Below are positions 46,497 to 56,342 of a stretch of 64,000 bases of DNA, piece after piece. This stretch comes from Novosphingobium sp. SG707 (lineage in GTDB: Bacteria; Pseudomonadota; Alphaproteobacteria; Sphingomonadales; Sphingomonadaceae). The stretch is taken from contig NZ_JAAZQL010000002.1 of assembly GCF_012275515.1 (NCBI RefSeq), forward strand, positions 310,001 through 374,000. The letters are read 5' to 3'. How positions within the stretch are numbered: the stretch's first letter is position 1; every line of letters begins with the position of its first letter. Made by a program: the position numbers and the translations under genes. Below the pieces are notes generated by a model. It was not told the DNA's origin. It ran no database searches and saw only the letters and a program-made list of their open reading frames with translations.

Positions 46497-47522
46497 ATGG
46501 CGCTATCTCCCCACCATGCTCCGCGCGATGTGCAATTTATCGGCCAGTCGGGCGCTTTCCTCGATGCGGTCGAGCGCGCCAGTCGCGCTGCCCCGCTGCG
46601 CCGCCCGGTGCTGGTGATCGGCGAGCGGGGGACGGGCAAAGAGCTGATTGCCGAGCGCCTGCATCGCCTGTCCTCGCGCTGGGATGAGCCATTGGTGACG
46701 CTCAATTGCGCGGCCATGCCTGAAACGCTGATCGAGGCGGAATTGTTCGGGCATGAGGCTGGGGCCTTTACGGGGGCGACGCGGGCGCGGACGGGACGCT
46801 TTGAAGAGGCGGATCGCGGTACACTGTTCCTCGATGAACTGGGCACGCTGAGCATGGGCGCGCAGGAGCGCCTGCTGCGCGCGGTGGAATATGGCGAGGT
46901 GACGCGGATCGGGGCCTCTCGGCCTTTGCGCGTGGATGTGCGTATCGTGGCGGCCACCAATGAGGATCTGCCCCGCATGGCGCGCGAGGGGCGTTTTCGC
47001 GCCGACTTGCTCGACCGTTTGAGCTTTGAGGTTATCACCCTACCGCCGCTGCGCGCTCGCGAGGGCGACATTTCGGTGCTGGCCGAATATTTCGGGCGGC
47101 GCATGGCCAGCGAGATGGGTTGGGACCGCTGGCCGGGGTTCAGCGGGGCGGCGGCGGCGGCGTTGGAAAAATACCACTGGCCGGGCAATGTGCGCGAGCT
47201 TCGCAATGTGATCGAGCGGGCGGTCTATCGCAGCGACAGTCCGGAAATGCCGATTGCCGAAATCACCTTTGATCCCTTCGATTCGCCATGGAAGCCGACC
47301 CAATCGCTGCGCGCCGCCGATCATGAGGCCGCGCCCGCGCCTGTGATGGCGGGCGATCTGGCCGGGGTGTCGGATCTGCGCGGGGCGGTTGATGCGCATG
47401 AAAAGGCCATTGTCGAAGCCGCCCTTGCCCGCCACCGCTATAATCAGCGCCAGACCGCCAAGGCGCTGGGCCTGACCTATGACCAGTTGCGCCACACAAT
47501 GCGGAAACATCATCTGCTTTGA
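46497..47522 (+). CDS. pspF: Psp operon sigma-54 transcriptional activator PspF
   Basis: AAA+ enhancer-binding protein of 341 residues without a regulatory N-domain, as in PspF. Walker A GERGTGKE (42-49), the sigma-54-contacting GAFTGA loop (89-94), Walker B GTLFLDELG, the arginine-finger region and a Fis-type DNA-binding helix-turn-helix at the C-terminus (RYNQRQTAKALGLTYDQLRHTMRKHHLL). PspA normally inhibits it. Divergent from pspA; the start was set at MALSPHHAPRDVQF. Confidence 0.93.
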   Translation: MALSPHHAPRDVQFIGQSGAFLDAVERASRAAPLRRPVLVIGERGTGKELIAERLHRLSSRWDEPLVTLNCAAMPETLIEAELFGHEAGAFTGATRARTGRFEEADRGTLFLDELGTLSMGAQERLLRAVEYGEVTRIGASRPLRVDVRIVAATNEDLPRMAREGRFRADLLDRLSFEVITLPPLRAREGDISVLAEYFGRRMASEMGWDRWPGFSGAAAAALEKYHWPGNVRELRNVIERAVYRSDSPEMPIAEITFDPFDSPWKPTQSLRAADHEAAPAPVMAGDLAGVSDLRGAVDAHEKAIVEAALARHRYNQRQTAKALGLTYDQLRHTMRKHHLL

Positions 47523-47573
47523 CTTGGGGGCGGCGAGGGCTAAGTTGCGCGCAAAGTTGAGAAAGGCGCGCGC

Positions 47574-48344
47574 ATGGGCAAGGTGATCGCGGTTTACAGC
47601 ATGAAGGGCGGGGTGGGAAAATCCTCGCTGGCGGTCAATCTGGCGCATGGCTTTGCGGTGTCGGGCAAAAGGACGCTGATCTGGGATATTGATGCGCAGG
47701 GGGCGGTGGCTTTCCTGCTGGGGCAGTCGGGCGCAGCGGCCAAGGCGAAGAAGATCTTTGCTCGCGATGCCGATCCCGCCGATGCGATCGTGCCGACCAA
47801 CTGGCCCGAACTGGACCTGATCGCGGCGGACCTGTCGCTGCGCCATCTGGAAAGCGATCTGGCCGATGACAAGCCCAAGCGGTTGAAGAAATTGCTGGAG
47901 AGTCTCTCGCCCGATTATGACCGGATTGTGGTGGATTGCCCGCCGGGTCTGGGCGGGATTTCGGATCAGATTTTCCGCGCCGCCGATCTGCTGGTGGTGC
48001 CTTTGCTGCCTGCGCCGCTGGCGATGCGGACTTTGGAGCAGGTGAAGGAGCATCTGGAGGCCGAGCGCGGCGGCAAGGCGCCGGGCATTCTGCCGGTTCT
48101 CTCGATGGTGGACCGGCGCAAGGCGATGCACCGCGACATTCTGGCCCAGCACCCCGACTGGCCCGCAATCCCCCATGCCAGCGTGATCGAGCAGATGGGG
48201 CAAAAACAGGCGCCTCTGGCCGAATTTGCGGGCAAAAGCGCGGCCATGCCGGCGGTGGAAAATGTCCTGGCGCGGGTGGAGCTGATGCTGGGCAGCGGGG
48301 TCTGGCTGACGCAGGCGACGGATGAGGGGTGGGTGAAGGAGTAA
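47574..48344 (+). CDS. ParA/MinD-type P-loop ATPase, orphan
   Basis: 256 residues. Deviant Walker A KGGVGKSS (11-18), DIDAQGA switch region, Walker B VVDCPPGL. No ParB partner gene is adjacent, so it is an orphan member of the ParA family; such proteins position cargo such as chromosomes, plasmids or protein clusters on nucleoid or membrane. 51 bases after pspF, in the same direction, so it may share the pspF transcript. Cargo unknown. Confidence 0.85.
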   Translation: MGKVIAVYSMKGGVGKSSLAVNLAHGFAVSGKRTLIWDIDAQGAVAFLLGQSGAAAKAKKIFARDADPADAIVPTNWPELDLIAADLSLRHLESDLADDKPKRLKKLLESLSPDYDRIVVDCPPGLGGISDQIFRAADLLVVPLLPAPLAMRTLEQVKEHLEAERGGKAPGILPVLSMVDRRKAMHRDILAQHPDWPAIPHASVIEQMGQKQAPLAEFAGKSAAMPAVENVLARVELMLGSGVWLTQATDEGWVKE

Positions 48345-48486
48345 TTGCCGACCACCCCCTTGCATTCCGTTCCAAACAGGCGTAATGGCCCGATCAATCC
48401 CGACATTGTGAAGCAAAGCGGGGCTGGCGCCGGAAGGGGCCGGCGCGAAACTGCTTGCTATTCTGTCGTTCAATACAGGAACTTAC
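48345..48486 (+). other. Leader region before rimP
   Basis: 142 bases without a gene. A GC-rich hairpin (GCGCCGG/CCGGCGC) lies near 48429-48449. The promoter of the rimP-nusA-infB operon is expected here but no convincing -35/-10 pair stands out. Confidence 0.4.
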
Positions 48487-49059
48487 ATGGCCAATATCGC
48501 GCGTATTACCGAGATTGTCGAACCAGAGGTGAAGGCTTTGGGCTTGGATCTTGTGCGCGTGATTCTGTTTGGCAAGTCGGACGTGGGCGATGAGGAGCAT
48601 ACGCTTCAGATCATGGCCGAGCGCCCCGAAACCGGGCAATTGGTGATCGGTGATTGCGTCGCGCTCTCGCACCGCATTTCGGACAAGATCGACGCGCTGG
48701 AAGAAGCGGGCGAGACGCTGATCGAGGAGGCCTATCGCCTTGAGGTCAGCTCGCCCGGCATCGACCGTCCGCTGACCCGGCTCAAGGATTTCACGGCGTG
48801 GATCGGCCATGAGGCCAAGGTCAATCTGACCGTGCCCGTCGATGGCAACCGCAAGAGCATTGTGGGCAATCTTCTCTCGGTCGAGGGCGAGGTGATCGCG
48901 CTGGACGACAAGAAGTCGGGCCGCGTTACTTTCCCCTTTGCCGATATTCATTCCGCCAAGCTGGTGTTGACCGATCGCTTGCTGGCCGCAACAAAACCCA
49001 TTGATCTCGATGAAGATTTCGACGAGATCGACGAAGAAACCGAAACGCAGGAAGACTGA
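48487..49059 (+). CDS. rimP: Ribosome maturation factor RimP
   Basis: Needed for maturation of the 30S ribosomal subunit. 190 residues with the N-terminal alpha/beta domain (ITEIVEPEVKALGLDLVRVILFG), VSSPGIDRPLTRLKDF and a C-terminal Sm-like domain. An acidic tail (DLDEDFDEIDEETETQED) follows. First gene of the rimP-nusA-ylxR-infB operon, two bases before nusA. Confidence 0.96.
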   Translation: MANIARITEIVEPEVKALGLDLVRVILFGKSDVGDEEHTLQIMAERPETGQLVIGDCVALSHRISDKIDALEEAGETLIEEAYRLEVSSPGIDRPLTRLKDFTAWIGHEAKVNLTVPVDGNRKSIVGNLLSVEGEVIALDDKKSGRVTFPFADIHSAKLVLTDRLLAATKPIDLDEDFDEIDEETETQED

Positions 49060-49061
49060 TT

Positions 49062-50714
49062 ATGGCCAGTGCGATTTCCGCCAACCGCGCCGAACTGCTC
49101 GCGATTGCGACAGCCGTTGCCACCGAGAAGATGATCGACAAGGCGATCGTTATCGAGGCGATGGAAGAGGCCATTCAGAAGTCGGCCCGCAACCGCTATG
49201 GCGCCGAAAACGACATTCGCGCCAAGCTGGACCCGCGCACCGGCGATCTGCGCCTGTGGCGCGTGGTGGAAGTGGTTGAGCATGTTGATGACTACTTCAA
49301 GCAGGTTGACCTGAAGGCGGCGGAAAAGCTGCAGAAGGACGCCAAGATCGGCGACTTCATCGTCGATCCGCTGCCCCCGGTGGATCTGGGCCGCATTGAC
49401 GCGCAGAGCGCCAAGCAGGTCATCTTCCAGAAGGTGCGCGATGCCGAGCGCGACCGTCAGTATGCCGAGTTCAAGGACCGCGCGGGCGAAATCGTCACGG
49501 GCGTCATCAAGTCGGTCGAATTCGGCCATGTGATCGTCAACCTTGGCCGCGCCGAAGGCGTGATCCGCCGCGATCAGCAGATCCCGCGTGAAACCGCCCG
49601 CGTGGGCGAGCGCGTCCGTGCGCTGATCCTCAAGGTCGAGCGTCAGAACCGCGGCCCGCAGATTTTCCTGAGCCGCGCGCATCCCGATTTCATGAAGCGC
49701 CTGTTCGCTCAGGAAGTGCCTGAAATCTACGACAATATCATCGAGATCAAGGCCGCCGCCCGCGATCCGGGTTCGCGCGCCAAGATCGGCGTGATCAGCC
49801 GCGATTCCAGCATCGACCCGGTCGGCGCCTGCGTCGGCATGAAGGGCAGCCGCGTGCAGGCCGTCGTGCAGGAAATGCAGGGCGAAAAGATCGACATCAT
49901 CCCCTGGAGCGAAGACACCGCCACTTTCGTGGTGAACGCGCTTCAGCCCGCGACCGTGTCGCGCGTGGTGATTGACGAGGAAGAAGGCCGTATCGAGGTC
50001 GTGGTTCCCGACGATCAGCTGTCGCTGGCCATCGGTCGCCGTGGTCAGAACGTGCGTCTGGCTAGCCAGCTCACCGGCCGTCAGATCGACATCATGACCG
50101 AGGCCGAGGCGAGCGAAAAGCGCCAGAAGGAATTCGCCGAAAAGTCCAAGCTGTTCGAGGAAGAGCTGGATGTCGATGAAACCCTCTCGCAATTGCTGGT
50201 GGCCGAAGGCTTCAGCGAGCTGGAAGAAGTAGCCTATATCGAAATCGCCGAACTGGCGCAGATCGAAGGCTTTGACGAAGAGCTGGCCGAAGAGCTCCAG
50301 AACCGCGCACAGGAAGCGCTCGACCGCCGCGAAGAGGCCGCCCGTCAGGAGCGCCGCGCGCTGGGCGTCGAGGATGCGCTGGCCGAACTGCCGCATCTCA
50401 ACGAAACCATGTTGGTGACGCTGGGCAAGGCGGGGATCAAGACGCTCGACGATCTGGCCGATCTGGCCACCGACGAGCTGATCGCCAAGAAGCGCGCCAA
50501 TGACCAGCGCCGCCGCAATGAAAAGCGCGACGACAAGCGTGATGAAAAGCGCGAGGAAGTCAGCCGTGGCGGCGTTCTGGGCGAATATGGCCTGAGCGAA
50601 GAACAGGGCAATGAGATCATCATGGCCGCCCGCGCCCACTGGTTCGCCGATGAACCGGAAGCTGGTGTGCCGGAAGTAGACGGGGGAGCCGCCGATGCGG
50701 ATTCCTCGCAATGA
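49062..50714 (+). CDS. nusA: Transcription termination/antitermination protein NusA
   Basis: RNA polymerase-associated factor, 550 residues. Domains in order: N-terminal polymerase-binding domain (1-130), S1 domain ([27 protein letters not shown]), two KH domains ([48 protein letters not shown]), and two helix-hairpin-helix acidic repeats ([32 protein letters not shown]). An Arg/Lys/Glu-rich stretch ([17 protein letters not shown]) lies near the end. Overlaps ylxR by 20 bases. Confidence 0.97.
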   Translation: MASAISANRAELLAIATAVATEKMIDKAIVIEAMEEAIQKSARNRYGAENDIRAKLDPRTGDLRLWRVVEVVEHVDDYFKQVDLKAAEKLQKDAKIGDFIVDPLPPVDLGRIDAQSAKQVIFQKVRDAERDRQYAEFKDRAGEIVTGVIKSVEFGHVIVNLGRAEGVIRRDQQIPRETARVGERVRALILKVERQNRGPQIFLSRAHPDFMKRLFAQEVPEIYDNIIEIKAAARDPGSRAKIGVISRDSSIDPVGACVGMKGSRVQAVVQEMQGEKIDIIPWSEDTATFVVNALQPATVSRVVIDEEEGRIEVVVPDDQLSLAIGRRGQNVRLASQLTGRQIDIMTEAEASEKRQKEFAEKSKLFEEELDVDETLSQLLVAEGFSELEEVAYIEIAELAQIEGFDEELAEELQNRAQEALDRREEAARQERRALGVEDALAELPHLNETMLVTLGKAGIKTLDDLADLATDELIAKKRANDQRRRNEKRDDKRDEKREEVSRGGVLGEYGLSEEQGNEIIMAARAHWFADEPEAGVPEVDGGAADADSSQ

Positions 50715-51447
50715 GCGCGTAAGCTCCGACATTGCTGACGCCGGGCCGGAAAGGAAATGCATCCTTTCCGGCGAGGTGGCCCCGCGCGATGCGCTGATCC
50801 GTCTGGCGATTTCGCCCGACGGGCCTGATGGGGTCGCCTTTGTCGCGCCCGATGCCCTGGCCAAGGCGCCGGGGCGCGGGGCGTGGATCGGTGTGCGCAA
50901 GGATGAACTGGTGCAGGCCATGGCCAAGGGGCGTCTGAAGAGCGCTCTGGCGCGGGCCTACAAGGGCGCGAAGATTGCCATTCCCGATGACCTGCCCGAA
51001 AGGATTGAGGCCGCTTTGACGCGCGCCTTTACCGACCGGCTGGGTCTGGAAATGCGCAGCGGGCGCTTGTTGGTTGGTTCCGACCGCATCGCTGAAAATG
51101 CGCGCACGGGGCGGGTCGTATGGCTGGCCCATGCGGCGGATGCCGGCGACGATGGCAATCGCAAGCTGGACCAGGCCTGGCGCGTGGGAAGGGAAACCGA
51201 GGGCAGCGGTGAAAAGGGTGATACCTTGCCACTGGACCGGGCGACCCTGTCTGTGGCATTGGGCCGGGACAATGTCGTGCATCTGGCGTTGACCGACCGG
51301 GCATCGGCCGAAAGGCTGGCCCCTTTGCTCGCGCGCCTGAATCACTATCTTGCCAAAGATAATCAAGGCTTTGGTGGCGATGCCGCCGAACCGGACGCAC
51401 ATCATGATGACGCTGACGACTGCGAGTCGCCGGCTGAGACGAATTGA
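50695..51447 (+). CDS. ylxR: YlxR/DUF448 RNA-binding protein with L7Ae-like domain
   Basis: 250 residues. N-terminal YlxR (DUF448) domain, visible as GPERKCILSGEVAPRDALIRLAISPDG...APGRGAWI, fused to an L7Ae-like region after residue 85. This long form is normal in alphaproteobacteria. Sits between nusA and infB, as usual, overlapping nusA by 20 bases. It is thought to be a nucleic-acid-binding helper of transcription or translation. Confidence 0.9.
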   Translation: MRIPRNERVSSDIADAGPERKCILSGEVAPRDALIRLAISPDGPDGVAFVAPDALAKAPGRGAWIGVRKDELVQAMAKGRLKSALARAYKGAKIAIPDDLPERIEAALTRAFTDRLGLEMRSGRLLVGSDRIAENARTGRVVWLAHAADAGDDGNRKLDQAWRVGRETEGSGEKGDTLPLDRATLSVALGRDNVVHLALTDRASAERLAPLLARLNHYLAKDNQGFGGDAAEPDAHHDDADDCESPAETN

Positions 51448-51469
51448 GACTGAAGGGCTGTTTGAACCG

Positions 51470-54082
51470 ATGACCGATAGCAATGACAAACCGACACTGG
51501 GCCGCAAGCCGCTGGGGCTGAAGCGCTCGGTGGAAGCGGGCGAAGTCAAGCAGACCTTCAGCCACGGCCGCACCAACAAGGTGGTGGTTGAAGTAAAACG
51601 CCGCAAGGTGATCCCGGGCAAGCCGGGTGAGGGCGGGCAGGGCGCTGAAGCGCCTGCGGCCGCTCCCGCCCCTGCGCCCGCGCCCGTGGCCCAGCCGGTG
51701 CGCCCGCCGCTGCCGCCTGTGCGCCCTGCGCCCGTGGCCGCAAGCCGCGAAACGCGTCAGGAAATGCAGGCCCGCCTGCTGCGTGAAGCAGAAGAGGCCC
51801 GCTTGGCCGCCAGCGAAGCGGCAACGCGCCGTGAGCAGGAAGAAAAGGCCCGCCAGATCGAGGAAGAGCGCCGCCGCGCCGAGGAAAATCGCCGCGCAGC
51901 CGAAGCTGCCGCTGCGCCCGCGCCGGTGGTTGAGGAAGCGCCCAAGGTTGAGGAAGCTCCTGCCTCGGCCCCGGTGGTCGAGGCTGCGCCTGCGCCCGCT
52001 CCGGCCGCTCCGGTTCAGGTTGAGGCTCCGAAGGCCGCGCCGGTGGAAGAAAAGCCCGCTGCCCCTGCGCCGCGCCGCTTTACCCCGGTGCAGTCGCCTG
52101 CGCCCGCGCCGCGTCGCCCCGAGGCTGCCGCGCCTGCTGCCAAGAAGCCCGCACCCAGCCGCGACCGCAAGGCCGCCGATGAGCGTCGTGGCGGCAAGCT
52201 GACCGTCAACCGCGCGCTGAACGAGGACGAGGGCGCCCGCGCCCGTTCGCTGGCCGCTCTCAAGCGCGCCCGCGAAAAGGAACGCCGCGCCCACTTTGGC
52301 GGTCAGTATCAGCAGCGTGAAAAGCAGGTGCGCGATGTGATCGTGCCCGAGGCGATCACGGTGCAGGAACTGGCCAACCGTATGGCCGAAAAGGCCGCGG
52401 ATCTGGTCAAGTCGCTGTTCAAGATGGGCATGGTGGTGACGCTCAACCACACCATCGATCAGGACACGGCGGAGTTGCTGGTCGAGGAATTCGGCCACAA
52501 CATCCAGCGCGTTTCGGAAAGCGATGTCGATATCGACACGACCGTTGACGTGGACGCCGATGAAACGCTCAAGACCCGGCCGCCGGTCGTGGCGATCATG
52601 GGCCACGTTGACCATGGCAAGACCTCGCTGCTCGACGCGCTGCGCGGTACGGACGTGGTGCGCGGCGAAGCGGGCGGCATCACGCAGCATATCGGCGCCT
52701 ATCAGATCAAGACCAAGGGCGGCGATCTGGTGACGTTCCTCGATACGCCGGGCCACGAGGCTTTCACCGAAATGCGTATGCGCGGTGCCAATGTCACCGA
52801 CATCGTCATTCTGGTGGTGGCCGGTGATGACGGGCTGATGCCGCAGACGATCGAGGCGATCAACCACACCAAGGCGGCCGGCGTGCCGATGATCGTGGCG
52901 ATCACCAAGAGCGACAAGCCCGAATTCAACCCGCAGAAGATCCGCGAACGCCTGCTCGAACATGAAATCATCGTCGAGCAGATGTCGGGTGACGTTCAGG
53001 ACGTGGAAGTTTCGGCCAAGACCGGCGCGGGCCTTCAGGACCTGATCGACAAGATCCTGCTGCAGGCCGAACTGATGGAACTGAAGGCGAACCCCGATCG
53101 CGCGGCCGAAGCCACCGTGATCGAGGCCAAGCTCGACAAGGGCAAGGGGCCGCTGGCCACCGTGCTTATCAACCGCGGCACGCTCAAGGTCGGCGACATC
53201 TTCGTGGTCGGCACCCAGTCAGGCCGCGTGCGCGCCATGCTGGACGACAAGGGCCGTCAGGTGAAGCAGGCTCCGCCCTCGCTGCCGGTTGAGGTTCTGG
53301 GCCTTGGCGGCGTCCCGATGGCGGGCGATACGCTGACCGTGGTGGAAAGCGAAGCGCGTGCCCGCGAAGTGGCGGCCTTCCGTCAGGAGCAGGCCACCGC
53401 CAAGCGCACGACTTCGGCGCCTTCCAGCCTTGAAAACATGTTCTCGGCTCTGGCCGCCAAGCAGTCGGTGATCGAATATCCGATTCTGGTGAAGGCGGAC
53501 GTGCAGGGTTCGGTCGAAGCCATCGTCAATGCGCTCAACCGCCTGTCGAATGACGAGATCAAGCTCAAGGTTCTGGCCAGCGGCGTGGGTGCGATCACCG
53601 AAAGCGACGTCAATCTGGCGGCGGCTTCGGGTGCGCCGATCGTGGGGTTCAACGTCCGTCCCAATGCCAAGGCGCGCGAGATCATCGAACGCTTCAAGGT
53701 GCGGATGAAGTATTTTGACGTGATCTATCACCTGACCGATGACATCGCCAAGGAAATGGCGGGCGTCTGGGGTCCGGAGCGGATCGAAACCGTGGTGGGC
53801 CGCGCCGAGGTCAAGGAAGTGTTCCCGGCGGGCAAGCACAACAAGGCCGCCGGTCTGCTGGTCGTCGAGGGCTATATCAAGAAGGGTCTCCACACCCGTC
53901 TTACCCGCAACGACGTCATCGTCTCCAAGACCACCGTGGCCTCGCTGCGCCGGTTCAAGGACGATGTGGCCGAGGTTCGCGCCGGTTTGGAATGCGGCGT
54001 GGTGCTCGAGGCGACCAACGATGTGAAGGCGGGCGATATGCTCGAAGTCTTCGAAGTCGAGATGCGCGAGCGCACGCTCTGA
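51470..54082 (+). CDS. infB: Translation initiation factor IF-2
   Basis: GTPase that brings initiator tRNA to the 30S subunit. 870 residues. The N-terminal 370 residues include a long Ala/Pro- and Glu/Arg-rich low-complexity linker; the G domain has G1 GHVDHGKT (378-385), DTPGHEAF (G3) and TKSDKP (G4); domains II-IV follow. The start [34 protein letters not shown] is typical of alphaproteobacterial IF2. It lies 22 bases after ylxR and is followed by a strong terminator. Confidence 0.97.
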   Translation: MTDSNDKPTLGRKPLGLKRSVEAGEVKQTFSHGRTNKVVVEVKRRKVIPGKPGEGGQGAEAPAAAPAPAPAPVAQPVRPPLPPVRPAPVAASRETRQEMQARLLREAEEARLAASEAATRREQEEKARQIEEERRRAEENRRAAEAAAAPAPVVEEAPKVEEAPASAPVVEAAPAPAPAAPVQVEAPKAAPVEEKPAAPAPRRFTPVQSPAPAPRRPEAAAPAAKKPAPSRDRKAADERRGGKLTVNRALNEDEGARARSLAALKRAREKERRAHFGGQYQQREKQVRDVIVPEAITVQELANRMAEKAADLVKSLFKMGMVVTLNHTIDQDTAELLVEEFGHNIQRVSESDVDIDTTVDVDADETLKTRPPVVAIMGHVDHGKTSLLDALRGTDVVRGEAGGITQHIGAYQIKTKGGDLVTFLDTPGHEAFTEMRMRGANVTDIVILVVAGDDGLMPQTIEAINHTKAAGVPMIVAITKSDKPEFNPQKIRERLLEHEIIVEQMSGDVQDVEVSAKTGAGLQDLIDKILLQAELMELKANPDRAAEATVIEAKLDKGKGPLATVLINRGTLKVGDIFVVGTQSGRVRAMLDDKGRQVKQAPPSLPVEVLGLGGVPMAGDTLTVVESEARAREVAAFRQEQATAKRTTSAPSSLENMFSALAAKQSVIEYPILVKADVQGSVEAIVNALNRLSNDEIKLKVLASGVGAITESDVNLAAASGAPIVGFNVRPNAKAREIIERFKVRMKYFDVIYHLTDDIAKEMAGVWGPERIETVVGRAEVKEVFPAGKHNKAAGLLVVEGYIKKGLHTRLTRNDVIVSKTTVASLRRFKDDVAEVRAGLECGVVLEATNDVKAGDMLEVFEVEMRERTL

Positions 54083-54103
54083 TCCATTAACGGATCGACG
54101 AAG

Positions 54104-54139
54104 AAAAGGGCGGCTTCCCGATGGGGAGGCCGCCCTTTT
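54104..54139 (+). terminator. Terminator of the rimP-infB operon
   Basis: AAAAGGGCGGCTTCCC pairs with GGGGAGGCCGCCCTTTT around a short loop, 21 bases after the infB stop. The right arm ends in a T-run. The symmetry could also serve the minus strand. Confidence 0.85.
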
Positions 54140-54264
54140 CCGTGTCTGAGGCCCGCCCGGCCGGTGGGAAAGGGGGCAAGGGGGAACGGCCCCTGCCATG
54201 TTTCCATTATCGGGCCAAAGCGGGTTCAGGGTCGGGCGATGCGCAAGGCACCGCCCTGAGAGGC

Positions 54265-54621
54265 TTAACGGATGGCGCCGACGATCACCCTGGCCACGAT
54301 GCCGGTGGTGATGGCCACCAGCACGGCGTCATTGCCGCTGCGCACCCATTGATAGCCGCGCGGGGGCGGGCCAAGGCGGCGATAGCGGTGATAGTCGACC
54401 ACGGCATAATTGGGCGCACGGCGGCGGTCGAAACGCTCGCCCTTGCGGAACTGGACAAAGGCGGAGGGGCCGTGACCTTGCGGGCCGCGATAGTCGTGGC
54501 CGCCCCGGTTGTCGGGGCCGCGATGGTCGCCCGGGCCGTCATGCCTGCCCGGCTGCGCCAGAGCGGGCGCCGAGGGGGCCAGCAGGGCTGCGGCCAGCAC
54601 CAGCGCGATGAGGGTCTTCAT
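54265..54621 (-). CDS. RcnB-family periplasmic protein, copy A
   Basis: 118 residues with a signal peptide (MKTLIALVLAAALLAPSAPALA), a Gly/His/Asp-rich segment and the RcnB-type core FRKGERFDRRRAPNYAVVDYHRYRRLGPPPRGYQWVRSGNDAVLVAITTGIVARVIVGAIR. RcnB of E. coli is a periplasmic nickel/cobalt homeostasis protein; the family is broader and the metal role here is not shown. A second copy lies 190 bases away on the same strand. Confidence 0.85.
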   Translation of the reverse strand: MKTLIALVLAAALLAPSAPALAQPGRHDGPGDHRGPDNRGGHDYRGPQGHGPSAFVQFRKGERFDRRRAPNYAVVDYHRYRRLGPPPRGYQWVRSGNDAVLVAITTGIVARVIVGAIR

Positions 54622-54752
54622 ATTGCTTCTCCTTCAGGAAGAGTTGAACTCTTCAATGTCCCTTTCTTACAAGAGCCTAATGCGCGGGAACCTGAACGGT
54701 GCCGGTCATTCTTGTGTTAAATTGTCGCATGGCCGACCGAAGATGACACAAA

Positions 54753-54787
54753 CGAAAAGGCCCGCCTTGACCATGCAAGGCGGGCCG
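54753..54787 (-). terminator. Terminator of RcnB-family copy B
   Basis: GGCCCGCCTTG (54759-54769) pairs perfectly with CAAGGCGGGCC (54776-54786). Read on the minus strand it is followed by TTTTCGTTTG, a rho-independent terminator for the gene at 54812-55177. Confidence 0.85.
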
Positions 54788-54811
54788 CATTGGATGAGGC
54801 AGGCGTGACGA

Positions 54812-55177
54812 TCAGCGCATGGCGCCCACGATAACGCTGGCGACGATGCCGCTGGTGATGCCGATCAGCAGGGCGTCATCGCCGCTGCGCACCCAGCGAT
54901 AGCCGCGCGGGGGCGGGCGCAGGCGGTGCCAGCGGCGGTAATCGTTGATGATGACATAGTTGGGGGCGCGTTCGGCATAGAAGCGTTCGCCGCGACGGAA
55001 CTGGCGCCAACCGGGCTGGGGCGCCCAGCCGTGGCCGCCGTGCCATTGGGGGCCGCGACCGCCGTGGCGGCCATGGTCCCAATGCCCCCGCCCGCCGCGC
55101 CCATGATCGGGGTCGGCCGAGGCAACCGTGGGGGCAAGAATCAGCGCGCAAAGCGCCAGTCCGATAATTTTACGCAT
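54812..55177 (-). CDS. RcnB-family periplasmic protein, copy B
   Basis: 121 residues with a signal peptide (MRKIIGLALCALILAPTVASA), a His/Gly/Trp-rich segment (HGRGGRGHWDHGRHGGRGPQWHGGHGW) that could bind metal, and the core FRRGERFYAERAPNYVIINDYRRWHRLRPPPRGYRWVRSGDDALLIGITSGIVASVIVGAMR. Clearly paralogous to copy A over the core. Each copy has its own gap and terminator, so they are transcribed separately. Confidence 0.85.
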   Translation of the reverse strand: MRKIIGLALCALILAPTVASADPDHGRGGRGHWDHGRHGGRGPQWHGGHGWAPQPGWRQFRRGERFYAERAPNYVIINDYRRWHRLRPPPRGYRWVRSGDDALLIGITSGIVASVIVGAMR

Positions 55178-55328
55178 TCATTCCTCCTTGAAGGCGTTGA
55201 AATCGACGGCTGAGCTCCGATTTCAATACCGCTCGGAGCACAGAAGTCATTGCCAAGCGATGCGTTCCGTGAGCAAAGCAAATTTACGACAGGCCGGGAC
55301 GATCCGGCGACAGAATTGACGAGACATT

Positions 55329-55751
55329 ATGGCACGCCACCAAACTTCCACCCCCGAGAACCGCTCGGTCCGCCTGCTCAAGGTGGGCGAGCAGGTGCGG
55401 CATGTGATTTCCGACCTGTTGACGCGCCAGATGGTGCATGACGACGTGCTGACCGCCCATTCGGTCAGCGTCACCGAGGTCCGCATGAGCCCGGATCTGC
55501 GCCATGCCACGGTCTTTGTGAAACCCCTTCTGGGCCAGGATGAGGAGATCGTGCTCAAGGCCCTGCGCACGAACATCGCCTTTTTCCAGAAAGAGGTCGC
55601 GGGCAAGCTGAAGCTGAAATATGCGGCCAAGATCAAGTTTCTGCCCGATGAAAGCTTTGACGAGGCGAGCCGGATCGACGCGCTGCTGGCCGATCCGCGC
55701 GTGCGGCGCGATATCGGTGAGCATGGGGATGAGCAGGGGGACGGCGAGTAA
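55329..55751 (+). CDS. rbfA: Ribosome-binding factor A
   Basis: 30S maturation and cold-shock factor, 140 residues. KH-type fold with [36 protein letters not shown] and [27 protein letters not shown]. In many relatives it follows infB directly; here two minus-strand RcnB genes intervene. tdk starts nine bases after its stop. Confidence 0.95.
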   Translation: MARHQTSTPENRSVRLLKVGEQVRHVISDLLTRQMVHDDVLTAHSVSVTEVRMSPDLRHATVFVKPLLGQDEEIVLKALRTNIAFFQKEVAGKLKLKYAAKIKFLPDESFDEASRIDALLADPRVRRDIGEHGDEQGDGE

Positions 55752-55760
55752 GCCCGCCCG

Positions 55761-56342
55761 ATGGCCAAGCTCTATTTCTACTATGCCAGCATGAATGCGG
55801 GCAAATCGACCACGCTGCTCCAGGCCGATTTCAACTATCGCGAACGCGGCATGGCCACGATGCTTTGGACGGCGGCTCTGGACCATCGCGGGGGCGATCA
55901 TGCGATCGAGAGCCGGATCGGGCTGGCGGCGGATGCGCATCGGTTTGGCGCACAGACGGATATTCACGGCGCGGTGATGGCCGCGCATGGCGAAACGCCG
56001 CTTTCCTGCGTGCTGATCGACGAGGCGCAGTTCCTTTCCGCCGATCAGGTGTGGCAAGCCGCGCGCATTGCCGACGAGGGCGGAATTCCGGTGCTGTGCT
56101 ATGGTCTGCGCACCGATTTTCAGGGTGAATTGTTTCCCGGATCGGCGGCCTTGCTGGGCATTGCCGATGCTTTGGTGGAATTGAAGGCGGTTTGCCATTG
56201 CGGGCGCAAGGCGACGATGAACCTGCGCGTGGACGCGGCGGGCCATGCGGTGATCGAGGGTGCGCAGACCGAGATCGGCGGGAATGACCGCTATGTGGCG
56301 CTTTGCAGGCGGCATTTCACGCAGGCGCGGCGCGCGGGCTGA
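55761..56342 (+). CDS. tdk: Thymidine kinase
   Basis: Type II (bacterial) thymidine kinase of 193 residues, salvaging thymidine to dTMP. P-loop MNAGKSTTLL (11-20), LIDEAQFLS with the catalytic Glu, and a zinc site suggested by CHCGRK plus a C-terminal CRRHF. It is inserted between rbfA and the M50 protease in the translation operon; its stop overlaps the next start. Confidence 0.94.
   Translation: MAKLYFYYASMNAGKSTTLLQADFNYRERGMATMLWTAALDHRGGDHAIESRIGLAADAHRFGAQTDIHGAVMAAHGETPLSCVLIDEAQFLSADQVWQAARIADEGGIPVLCYGLRTDFQGELFPGSAALLGIADALVELKAVCHCGRKATMNLRVDAAGHAVIEGAQTEIGGNDRYVALCRRHFTQARRAG

Noticed and set aside
48429..48480. Promoter for rimP around TTGCTATTC/AATACA
   Set aside because: Boxes and spacing are too poor to distinguish from chance.
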